In this document: positions 1 through 11,100 of the stretch, piece after piece
Position numbering within the stretch: the stretch's first letter is position 1
Layout: the number at the start of each line of letters is the position of its first letter
Program-made: the position numbers and the translations under genes
Assembly: GCA_911728435.2 (NCBI GenBank)
Contig: OU452210.1
Location: 4,402,001 to 4,466,000 of the forward strand
Length of the DNA stretch: 64,000 nt
Source of the DNA: Apoderus coryli
Lineage: Eukaryota > Arthropoda > Insecta > Coleoptera > Attelabidae
Direction: 5' to 3'
Notes under the pieces: generated by a model
What the model was told of the DNA's origin: nothing
What the model saw: only the letters and a program-made list of their open reading frames with translations
Databases searched by the model: none

Positions 1-687
1 ATCAGCCTAGATAATTTGTTTCAATTTAGCCAGCTTATGGCAACATTACTTTAGTAAACTTTATATTAACTTTTATTATGTGCCATTTTCGTGTGTTGAT
101 AATTCTGTAGGTACTCACACGATTTGTTTGAAATTTTAAACCTTAATTCATTATCTCCTTAAATTTATGATCAACGCAAACAAATAATGTAGTTAATTTA
201 GATATTAATTGCTTTTCGGACTTGAGAGTTTAACAAGTAGATAATGTTTTTCTTGTTTTGAGATTTCAGTATGAATTCATCACTATTATGTGGCACAATT
301 ATCAGTTTTTATTCGAGATCAAATTTACTTTAACCCGAGTTTCTTTTTAATTATTAAATTATTTATACTTTGTTAAATGAATGTTTAATATATATGATTT
401 ATTATTTTAAATTCGTATTATTAACAACAAATTTTTGAGAATTATTACACATGAAAGATTATGTTTTAAGTTTTAACATAGTATTAGGTCATCTTGCTAT
501 AAATGTTATTAATAACTGCTGATTGCACTATGAAAATGTAATAGCTGTATACAAGTGCATTATAACTTTTTTAACGTGTAACCGAAAATTAGTAGTCGGC
601 CGTTGATGTGATGTACAGGGAGTAACACGTAACGTGAACTGTTCCCTGTTATTGAAAATAAACAACGAGATAAGCAATATATATATA

Positions 688-770
688 ATGAAAAATTCTT
701 CAACTAAGTTGAGAGAGTATATCACTGATATAAAGAGAAATGAAAATAACCTAACATGTACGAATTAAAA
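688..770 (-). repeat. Direct repeat copy 1 flanking the tRNA-like sequence
   Basis: Shares GAAAAATTCTTCAACT-AGTTGAGAG-GTATATCACT and ACATGTACGAATTAAAAAAA with 985-1053, in the same orientation. The two copies bracket the tRNA-like unit. Confidence 0.7.
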
Positions 771-778
771 AAATTCCG

Positions 779-851
779 TGACACAAGTGGGATTTGAACC
801 CACATCTCCCGATTGCCGGTCAGGTGTTTTTACCAATTAAACTAGCGTAGC
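779..851 (-). pseudogene. Degenerate tRNA-like sequence (probable SINE head or tRNA pseudogene)
   Basis: Reading the minus strand, a 4-bp D stem (GTTT/AAAC), a 5-bp anticodon stem (CCTGA/TCGGG), a perfect T arm (GTGGG, TTCAAAT, CCCAC) and a consensus B box are visible. The acceptor stem pairs at only three Watson-Crick and two wobble positions, and position 33 is C instead of T (loop CCGGCAA, nominal anticodon GGC). It is unlikely to be a working tRNA. Matching repeats on both sides (688-770 and 985-1053) suggest it belongs to a tRNA-derived repeat. Confidence 0.5.
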
Positions 852-984
852 ACATGTATGGAAACTCTTTAATTCGTACTTGCCTTGCTTCGAATGTGCA
901 GTGCTACGTCTCGATCTTTAATTCAAAGATACACATGATGCAATGTTATTTTTCTTTTGCAAATCGCAAATAATATGTATAAAT

Positions 985-1053
985 AAACGAAAAATTCTTC
1001 AACTGAGTTGAGAGGGTATATCACTTAAATAAACTCACATGTACGAATTAAAA
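985..1053 (-). repeat. Direct repeat copy 2 flanking the tRNA-like sequence
   Basis: Second copy of the 688-770 repeat, slightly shorter in the middle. An inverted TTTAATTCGTAC fragment at about 869-880 also belongs to this set. Confidence 0.7.
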
Positions 1054-1538
1054 AAAATATATATTAAGCTACTTTGATGTAGAAGTTTTCAGATATACAT
1101 CTTTTAGAAAACTACAATACATATTATATTATTGAATAAGTACATTATTTGGTGTTGAAAATCTTGGGAGTAGCTCCTTCCTGCCCTATATTCTAGGAAT
1201 GTTACAAGCCATAAATCTGCAGTACACAGTTGACAGTGCTAATTCACAAAAAGTAAACTATGTAGTATCGATCGTTTTATGTTATAATAATATGTATTCT
1301 GAAATTATTTGAGTCCTTGCGGTTAGGAAATATTACGAATATTTGCAACATTGACTGGAATTGATCGGTTTAACATGTATTGTGGTCTGTTATAAAGAAA
1401 TTTTTGTTTTATGTTATTACGAGTGTCCCTATGTTAGTCTGTTTTTAATTTATAATTCTACTAAATGCATGATAACGTATTTAAGAATAATAGATGAAAC
1501 TTTCATTGTTTAATAATATTATTTATATAGGCATTTTG

Positions 1539-1562
1539 TTATATATATATATATATATATTG
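1539..1562. repeat. (AT)n microsatellite
   Basis: An uninterrupted AT run. The surrounding 1060-2010 interval shows no gene. Confidence 0.9.
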
Positions 1563-2011
1563 AAAATCTACATAAACCCCAGGTAGTTTAATATAATCAG
1601 ATAATAAATTTGTGAAAAAATACCAGGGAAATAGGTATTTTGAATGTCAAATTATATCATCATTTTCATATTGAAATGTAATTCTTAAATATCTAAAATA
1701 TAGATTAGTGTAATGTTTTCAAATTATACGGGATGATCCAACAATAATGAACCAAGTAACTCAATAGCCCAAAACAATTTGGAAATATTGTCTATAAAAG
1801 TTTTATTACTAAATAATTTGATTTAAAAGATCTAGTTAAATTTGTAGTCTTTCAAGAAAATTAAATGTTACTGGATGGTGTTTGTATTTAATATATTATA
1901 TTACTGTGTCTTTTGTGTCTGGTTCGTTTGGAGCGCCCTGTGTTATAAATCACAGGAAAAGCGAGTTTACATTATTCAAAGTACATGAGTTTAGATAATT
2001 TCTGAATGATC

Positions 2012-2110
2012 AATAATAATAAAACTTTATTGAAACGATTACAAAAAGGCGAAGTTGAGGCATATCCTCCTCACTTAACACAAATATAGCATAGCATTTT
2101 TGTTCATTAC
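2012..2110 (-). mobile_element. Probable 3' end of a LINE, minus orientation
   Basis: On the minus strand the sequence ends in AATAAAGTTTTATTATTATT, the AATAAA plus ATT-repeat tail seen also at 11643-11665 and 55218-55240. No coding sequence remains. Family assignment is inference. Confidence 0.35.
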
Positions 2111-2812
2111 CTCTTCTTTGTGTATGAGCAAATATCACCAACAAATCAAATTTGGTGCCTTAAAATATAAAATTGTACATGATATATATTTCATTAAAAT
2201 AAAACAATATATAAAATTTACTGCTAGCTGCCACGTAAATATGTATGAATGGAACTTTCCTGTCACTGTACTTGTGGGAATTATGACCCTATAGTTCGAG
2301 TATCTATTTCACTGAGTTTTACTTTTAGGGGCAACCATTGGGATCTCGTAAACGGGAATTATTAGAGGGGTAGTTTAAATTTGGCAATAATGAATTACAT
2401 TATCTATATGAAGTTTTAAATAATGTTTTTTATTTTTCCTTGTAATTATATATAAACGTATCATAAACCAAAAAGTACATTTTCGATGCAACTTTCTACA
2501 GATACCTCGTGCAACGTTTCTTGTTCCGTAACCATCATCAACTCTGTTTTGTTCTTATGTTTCTACTTTCCAAAATGTATAACATTACTTCCTTATTTTT
2601 AAAAACAAACCTAATAGTGCAAAAAAACTCAAAAATGTGTTAATCAACATTATTAATAACAGCAATTGTTCATAAACTTACGCTACTTTGCCAGATTTAA
2701 ACTTCCTCTTTAAATCTTACCGTTTAGATTATTTTAATTTTAGAGCGAAACTTTTAACATCCTTTTTAACAATTTTCTAAAATATAAAACTACTGATTCC
2801 ACAAAAATTCTA

Positions 2813-3098
2813 ATTCACTCATGGACAAAAATATCGAATATTCAAAATGAAAAAACACTTTGTAATAGGAAAACAGTTTATTTTAAAATTCTTAAGTGAA
2901 GTTTTATGAGAGGAACATTGTGAAAACAAAAAGGAGTGCTAAATGGGACAATTAGGAATATTTACATTGAACAACTATCAAAATATTCGATAAAATTAGG
3001 TATATTTACAGTTAGCTATCAAAATATTCAATAAAATTGGAATATTTACATTGAACTTAACTATCAAAATATTCGATATTTTTGTCCATCGGTGAATA
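2813..3098. mobile_element. 286-bp MITE with 30-bp inverted termini
   Basis: Left ATTCACTCATGGACAAAAAT (2813 onward, continuing to 2842) and the right end 3069-3098 are inverted copies differing at two positions. The interior right half (about 2948-3086) contains three tandem copies of a unit of about 46 bp with AATATTTACA and CTATCAAAATATTCGATA, the last of which forms the right terminus. No ORF. Confidence 0.75.
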
Positions 3099-3099
3099 A

Positions 3100-5400
3100 T
3101 AAATATAGAGAAAAGCTGTAAACTAAATTGATTTTTGCGAATAATAGTCTTCATAACATTGTTGGCTGAAAATATTTTTGAAACAATTTCCCATCTTCTA
3201 CTCCTTCTGTGTGTGAGATGGTCTCCGTTTCTTGAAGATAAATGCATTTTTTTCATGAAAAAGTTTTTTTGTTCTGTAACAAAATTCCCTGTAGAGTAGA
3301 TTTCACCATTTTTGACTTGAATTAGTGTTTTCTGGTCTGGCTACTTGCATGTCAAACTCTCGAAATAATTCGATTTTTTGCTCTAAAATGTGACATGATT
3401 ACTGATTACCATACTAATTGTAATTGGACCAGAAATTTTGAAAAGCTAGAAATAATTTTTATCTAACTTTCAAACTTTGACAATATAGTAAATTTTTGTG
3501 CAGCCTATTTAAACAGTCTAACTGCATCTCACCGACAGTTGTTCTTCATCGGGAAGGTAATTATTTCAATATTTCTTAAAAAAATTCGTTTTTATCTCAA
3601 ATTTGACTTGTAGATTTATATGAACTCATTTGAATAACTTAAACGCGCTTTACGTGAATAAGTCAATGTATATTGTACTATACTTAATGTTAAGCAATCT
3701 ATTTTAATTATGTTATATCCAATGTAAGTATTAATATTAAATAAAATATAAAAATGCCTTATTATACACACCATTACTATGTTTTTATTACATGTATCGT
3801 ATTTATTATATATTATATATATTATATTCAGTGAAAGAACAAAAGGATAGAAGGTATATCAAGGCATTCACCTAACGAAACTGCTCCTTAAGGCTTGCGT
3901 GGTTATTGTCACCAACTTATGACCTCAAAAACTTCCACGAAACAGAAAAGTAAATTGTAGGCGCGTATATCTGGCCATTCAACAGGAAAAACATTTTTAA
4001 AAACATGCTGTCTTCGAATATTGCAATCTTCAATCCGAATCTGAGTATAAACTATAGAAATGGTGAAAATCAAAAAAGTGCAAACACCAATTTTTTGCAG
4101 ACAAATTATATTATTGGTGTTGAATTGTTGAAGACTATCAAACAGTATAGGTACATGCATACATACTTAATGCCTGGATCACTACAAAAGTTCTGGACTT
4201 TTGCCAAAACCATCCAGGTTTGATAGATTAGAAGGAGTTTATCCTTATAGAAATCAAGAGCCAGGCAGCTGTTGGGCATGAGTAGATCTCATGTGCGATG
4301 CCTTGTGGGACTACACATTGATTACAGGTTTTGGATCGTCTCTCGCGCATGTGCCTCAAGGACTATGAGACGACAGAACGTGCATTGTGTTTCTGCTCAA
4401 GCGTAGCTGGAATTAGATTGTGACAGTTGGTTAAGTAACCTTTCCACCACCGAGTCTGAAACAAAGCTCAGACAGTAAAAGAAACGACTTCGTTAAGGAG
4501 ATCAAGCTGTTGGGTTAAATATGACTACAATACACCCTCTAATTTTAATATATATTTATCAGATCTTATGTGGTAATGGCAAAGAACAACTTTTCTGGTA
4601 ATGGTGCATGCGGTGTTGAATCTATAGGACTCGTTTTGTGTGTAAGTGCCTCGTACTCCTGAGGATGCTAACAGTGTTAGCGACACGCTTGTCGAGTATT
4701 TTAAAAGTATTTTGATAAAGTAAAAGGAGTTTTTACTGTCGCCCTTACATTTAAAGTGGTTTCGAGAATGAAACTAAGGCATACTAAAATTGGGAAAACA
4801 GTTGGGGACAATCAATTTAAGCATTAAGTAGTAATGTCACAGTTTAATATACAGTTACTCCACCTCGGGTCGGCACGTTTGATATCTCTGTCTTAAAAGC
4901 CATTCGCCGAACTTATAGTTATAGTATAGTATATATAGATATAGGATATATAGTAGCGGGCCAGAAATGTGGCTGGGAATACGACGAGTCGATGCCGTTT
5001 TTAGCGTCTACTGACCCTTCTTATCTATAGTTATTATTCGATGGTAATGTAGGTATTTTAAAATTTTTGGACAGATCGCATTTTAAATTTTTATATCGCG
5101 ATACCTAAATATTAACAAAAATAATCAAATATTAATATTCTTAATAAAACAGAATTCCTGTAAAGAAATATTTAGCACAAAGTACTTCCTATATTAAATT
5201 ATTTATGATTTATGTGGTTTAGAGAGAGCTATCTTCATATTCAGGTATTATAAATTATGCAACTTGATGTACATTCCTTGTGTCATATGTCATTTCAATT
5301 CGACTTTTTTCGTTTATTATTTGGTCAATAGAGAGCGCAGTCATAATAACGTTCTTGACAGGGTTGCCAATATCAGCTTCGTCGTAATATTTGACTTATG
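3100..5400. other. Intergenic, no gene seen
   Basis: No frame in this stretch shows splice-consistent coding sequence or a recognisable domain. About 4655-4700 holds a short hairpin motif (CTCCTGAGGATGCTAACAGT followed by GTTAGCGACACG) also found in other form near 49700 and 53270. Otherwise it is AT-rich unique-looking sequence. Confidence 0.4.
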
Positions 5401-5418
5401 GCCGTTTGCACCAATAAA

Positions 5419-5504
5419 TTTAAGCAGCACCTAACGTTCGTGAAAGAATAAGTGTAATCAAAACACAACGTTTATTCTTTCCCCAATGTTAGGTGCTGCC
5501 TAAA
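5419..5504. repeat. Perfect-loop hairpin / foldback, 33-bp arms
   Basis: Left arm 5419-5451 and right arm 5472-5504 are inverted copies (shared core AGCAGCACCTAAC and AAAGAATAA) with about 20 nt between them. It is probably the centre of a small foldback element. Confidence 0.75.
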
Positions 5505-5638
5505 ACTGTCCGAATCCCTAATATATTCAATAAATTTCAAGAAGTGAATGATTTCGAGTACCCGTCGCAAGATCCCTTTTCATCGTTGATTGAAGAGTGT
5601 AATAATGTATTGAAATGTAACCTGACGAAATGATATAC

Positions 5639-6353
5639 TATAAGCTTTATTCGGGTTTGGCAATTAGAACCGTTCTCGGACTGTTTGAGAACTGCGCCGA
5701 CCTGGTTGCGCCTTGGATTAAATTCTTGGACTAATCTATTACTGTTTAAAATTTTGCAAAACGCGAACGATTCATCTATACCAAACATAAATAATATATA
5801 ACCTTACTTTAATTTACAGACAATAAAATAAGAGCCAAACATTTCTTGTTGTACCTATTCATTTTCTTTTTGTTTTATTTGGATTTTTCATTTTGATTCA
5901 AAATGGGTAGTGAACGTCAGTTAACAAAACATAAAAATTTCATGAAGAGAAAATACAAATGTTTAATATAATTATCATTGTATTCTTTTAGATATACTAA
6001 ATATATATATAACATTGTTTTTTTTTTTAATAAATTTAGTCCACTTTTTAAATATAGATAAATTGAATTATAATATAACATTTAACCATATGTATAATTA
6101 AATATATATTATGTAATAAGATGTAGGCACCTTTTGTAGGTTAAGTCCGAGATCAGTACTTGCCCAACAGCAAGGATCTATTCTGACAGTTCTAGAACCG
6201 TTCTCGAACTTTTTTATTTCAAACCCGAACAGCAAGCTGCTGGTCCTAGAACTGTCCTAAATCGGTTCAAAAAACCCGAACGTGTATATTTATATTGCAC
6301 ATGCTCCTGACAGTTCTAGAACAGTTCTTGTACGAACCCGAATAAAGCTTATA
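5639..6353. mobile_element. 715-bp element with perfect 19-bp inverted ends
   Basis: TATAAGCTTTATTCGGGTT at 5639-5657 is exactly inverted at 6335-6353. Inside, the palindromic phrase GTTCTAGAACNGTTCT recurs (about 6188, 6243 and 6308), with a diverged copy just inside the left end. A TA flanks or begins each terminus. No transposase frame. Confidence 0.65.
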
Positions 6354-6503
6354 ACGTTCGCGCCGGGAACTAGGGACACTTGCTGCTACAAATATCAAAT
6401 AGTCTCCCAGAACCGAAATAGATCTTCAATCAACAAGCCTAATTCAAAGCTTCTTTCTTATTAGTGGCACTGGGCACTTGTTATAAGCGGACTGTGCTGT
6501 ATT

Positions 6504-6602
6504 GCTAGAGACACATAACAAAAATTAAGGAATAAGAATTGCTTCTAACCAATCAGAATGAAGTATGGCATTATTCCTTAATTTTTCTTATGTGTCTCCA
6601 GC
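6504..6602. mobile_element. 99-bp foldback MITE
   Basis: Arms 6504-6535 and 6571-6602 are 32-bp inverted copies with two mismatches (GACACATAA and AAATTAAGGAATAA cores) and a 35-nt spacer. Almost the whole unit can fold into one hairpin. Confidence 0.8.
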
Positions 6603-6609
6603 ATATTTC

Positions 6610-7799
6610 CCTAAGTTTTCGGAGCTAACACGCTCCCTAATACTTGTACCATTGTCTTTATAAAAGGTAATGCTTGTACCAATGCTAATTCTGCTTGTAC
6701 ATTGTAGCATGGGTTTGTCTGATCCGTTCGGCGCTGGTGATGGCATACGTGTATTTTCTAGTAGGTGTCCTTACGGCATAACGCCGATTAATACAATGTA
6801 TCAGTGACAGAAACTGATAAGGATGTACGAAATCATGCAATATTTTGAGATTGGCGTACTTATGATTTAGCATCAATATTTTCCCATTCGTATACAGGAA
6901 ATTTTATTGAAATTGACATAAGGATTAGGACCTAATACTGAATAAACGATTTTTTTTTTTGTTTTTTTTTCCCGTAAGTTAAAAGTACTTAATAAAACCT
7001 TATGAAAACATACCGTTATAGCCTATTTTACCTTGAATAAAGGTGGTTCTTTATTCAAAGCTATTTTACCATATTTTGTAATTTTTTAGATAATATGTTA
7101 CTGTTTAGATACAAAAAATTTCTTTCTTGAATATTGTAGTGTATAGATATTTATATATACATATTGTATTTATCATAAGATATTTGTTCTGTTGTTTTTC
7201 TATTGGTGATATAGTATTGTGATTCATAATGGTCTATGGATTTGTGATATATTATGAAGAGAAATAAAACAGTCGTTGTTAGACAAGCAAGGTGAACGGT
7301 GTTTAAATTCAAAACAATACAAATATAGATAGCAACACTGTTTTTTTTGCAAGCATAACAAAATAAAACTATGGCTAAGGTTGTTGCCATTGTAGCCGAA
7401 GCAGCCTAGTAGAAAGCTATTTAGGTTTCAAGCATTTAGTGGAAAAGTTAATTCAATAAATTATTTGCAATTTTTTGAATCTATAAATCTAATGGAAGTT
7501 TAATTTGACATAAAAATGTTATAATACTTATATTATTTTATTTAGTAACAAATGAGGCAGTGAAGCGATAAGAGTAAATACAATACGGCGTTGTCTTGCT
7601 CTATACATACTAAATAATAATCTCATTCTGTTTTACTGTTTAAACGGAAACCAAACACAGGCAGTCTTAAACATTAGTAACATAATGGTGTAAAAATATT
7701 ATATTTGTTTATTAATTTAAATGATATTGAAGGATTATGTTGAGTAATGAACAAAATTTTAGTGAAAGTTTCAAGTGCTAGAGAAATGATACAAAGTTT
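6610..7799. other. Intergenic, no gene seen
   Basis: AT-rich with a poly-T run near 6950. No conserved coding frame or RNA structure recognised. Confidence 0.4.
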
Positions 7800-8172
7800 G
7801 GCTACACTGCAATTATAACGGGACGTAATAACGCTGGTGCATGCGCGATAGTTGATACCCTACTGATGATTTCGTGTAGCGGCTTCGAGTTTTAAAGAAT
7901 TAAAATTTTGATGTGTAGTGAATTATTCGTGTTAAATATATAATTAGGTGTATTTTAAATTAATCACTAAGAAATGATACAAATAGTGGAGTGAAATTGA
8001 CAGTTTAATACAATAACATAACCATAGGCAATGGACCTAAACGGTGATCATGTAGAACAATTGTATACAGAATCGTATTTTCGAAGTATAATGTAAAATA
8101 CATACCTACTACATGTAGGTTACCTTCGCAGAGAAAAATAATATTAATTTAATTTCTTGTTTTCCAAAAAAA
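7800..8172 (+). promoter_or_regulatory. Putative 5' leader / promoter region of Ssdp
   Basis: This is the sequence immediately upstream of the Ssdp start codon. A short stretch at about 7825-7890 is visibly richer in G+C and CpG than its surroundings, as is common around insect transcription starts. No TATA box or initiator can be assigned with confidence, and an upstream noncoding exon cannot be excluded. Low confidence. Confidence 0.25.
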
Positions 8173-11100
8173 ATGTATGCAAAAGGTAAAGGTTCAGCGG
8201 TGCCGTCCGATGCACAGGCTAGAGAAAAGTAAGTAATATATTATGGAATAGTTAATTTATAATATGTTGTTATTTATTTAAGATTGTATATTATGATAAT
8301 ATTACATATTTCTCTGTTGAACTGATAGATTTTTGTTGTTACTTAAACTTTTAAAAACGTTAGTTTATCACACGTGCTTTTTACTTTTTATTTACTTACA
8401 TAGAGTTTTTGATTTATAATAATTTGTCCTGGGTATACTTACCTACCTTTTTCTAATATCTTTTTAATTTTAATTGGTATATCCTTGAAAATGTGGTTAA
8501 ACTAAGTTTTGTTAAACTTTCATATTTATACTATGTTAACGTAACCATTGAGAATTTGTTTTAAAAAACTCAAAATCATATCTACAGGTTGGCTTTGTAT
8601 GTATATGAATATTTGCTACATGTTGGCGCACAAAAAGCAGCACAAACCTTTTTATCGGAGGTAAGAACATTTAATTGAAGACGTCAAACTTTTCCAAAAC
8701 GAAATTTTTTTTAGATACGATGGGAGAAAAACATTACGTTAGGCGAACCTCCAGGATTTCTACATTCTTGGTGGTGGTACGTTTTGTATTTATGTATATT
8801 AAAGCTTTTAAATTGTTAACAATTAAATAATATTTTAGTGTCTTTTGGGATTTATATTGTGCGGCACCTGAAAGAAGAGATACCTGTGAGCATTCATCGG
8901 AAGCAAAAGCTTTTCATGATTACGTGAGTAAAACTCTTGTGCTTTTACCTCTAGTATACATAATTTTACACGATCAATACTTGCTGGTAGATATGGCAAC
9001 GCTGCAATAACTTCTATATACGCGTTTGACCAGGTGAAATCGCCCAGTGCAGTATTCGACAAAAATAATACAATAAAAATATTATTTCGTTTTGTACTTT
9101 CTCGAGAAAATACTTTAATATTATTACATAAAAATATATTAGGTATATCTAGAATATGCCTGTCACAACTAAAAAAAATGGAGCGTCTGTTTACATAAAT
9201 ACGATTTTATATAATATGTACCTACCTACGTACTATTTGTTTATATTTTTTAAGCAAGTATATTGAACTGTTTGCTTGTTCGGAAATAATAGAATTCTTA
9301 CAGACTAACTAGAGGACCTTGGGTTTTTATGTGTATTATAGGTAACAGTAGTTTTAATATTTTAAGTACCTACCTAAACGTAGTTCAACTTAAAAGCAAT
9401 AAATAATAATAAGCACAACATACATCTAATGACGACCTGAAAAGGAGTTATTGCAAAATAAAAATTGTCTATGAAGTATGTACAATGCGTCCAAACAAGT
9501 ATGTTTTGGACTAACATTGCCTACCTATATTGTCACATAAACTAAATCATTGGTCAAAGTCAAATATCTAAAACAAATTCGGTAGTTTTACGTTAACGTT
9601 TTTCTATTAGTCAGACCTGATTATTTATATTTCTTTAAAAACATAGCAGGCTGACATCAAAAATGTTTATTAGGCGAGGTTAATTCAAGTGTTAATTATT
9701 TTAATAAACAAAACAGTTGAATTCATAACAAAATTAACCAAATCATCAATAAATACCTATTACTGAACTAATTAACCATATTAAAAAAATACTAGCTAGT
9801 CAACTAATCAAATCGTTATTATTTATATTTACTAACACTATACTAAACCATAACAATAATATCCAAATTCAAAGTAAACTAATGCCAATATCAAATAATG
9901 TAGGTATTCATTTCCAAAATAACCATAAAATAATTTATATTAAATGTTTCAAATGTTTACCATTTTCTAGTACACACTAAAATGACTCTTTTTGTTTTGA
10001 TTCTGAAGTACCTGCCTAGTTGGGTAAAATTATTTTGAAGTAAAACTTAATTTTTCAACGTGCAATTAAATGAAAAAAATTAATTCATTTTAATAAATTT
10101 AGACTTACTACTACTACTAGCTGCAGGATAAAATTATAGATATTGTTCATGTCACACTCTGGGATAATTTTTAATTGGGTTTTACTGTGTTTATTACATA
10201 ATATTCTATTATAACTAGTGTTACGAATGGTTGATGTTAATTGTTGTTTACGATTTCACTGAACAACAAACTAACCTACAAGATGTCCCTTATCTGCAGG
10301 TAACCCTGTATAATTGGGCATTCAAAATATTACGTAAATATCTAATTTATATTGTTTATTGTGCTTATTGGTGTGGGTGTCAGAATAAATTATATTAGCC
10401 GAAAAAAGTTTTATACTGAGTATATCAGTTTGCATAACTCATCTATTATATATATTAAAAAATAAAGCAATTTCAAGCGGCGCCCGCGTTCCTTGTCAAA
10501 CACAAAATCTGCGTCATATCGTTTTGATTTTGTTTAATTTTGCTAGAATTCACATAAGTACTACTATTCTCATTAAAGTTAATGTTTGCATTTATATCCA
10601 GTAATTTTATAGACTCTATAGTTTTTAATACGCATATATTAGCGTTTCATAAATATTTACTTGAAATTTTGCCAATCTTCTAAAACACGACAAGAATAAC
10701 TGGGTCTGATGACGGAGACAGAAGAATCATCTGAAGAACTCCTTGAAGGTTAATACGTGTAAACGGTGACTGCAACGCGATTCATAACGACGAGGATCTG
10801 AAAGCTGTGACGATTAAGATAGAGATAGAGGTTACAGAAACTATTGCATGAATAACAGTAACGATATGTTTGACTTCGATTGAACCGTCTTAGTGGTGGC
10901 TGCAACAAGACGTCAGGGAAATTTTTACATGGATAAAAATATTGATATCATGTTTTAATTGTTTTCCAGTTGACTGGAATTAAAAATTATAATGACCACC
11001 AGAGTTGGATGGGAGAGTAAAATTTAATAAATAATTCGCCTTCAATGGAATTAGATAAGCAATTACCAACTTTATGGTTGCACAAAATAATTTAAATATA

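Noticed and set aside
779..851. Functional tRNA gene on the minus strand
   Set aside because: The acceptor stem is poorly paired and the universally conserved T33 is C. Surrounding repeats point to a derived element, so it is listed as a pseudogene.
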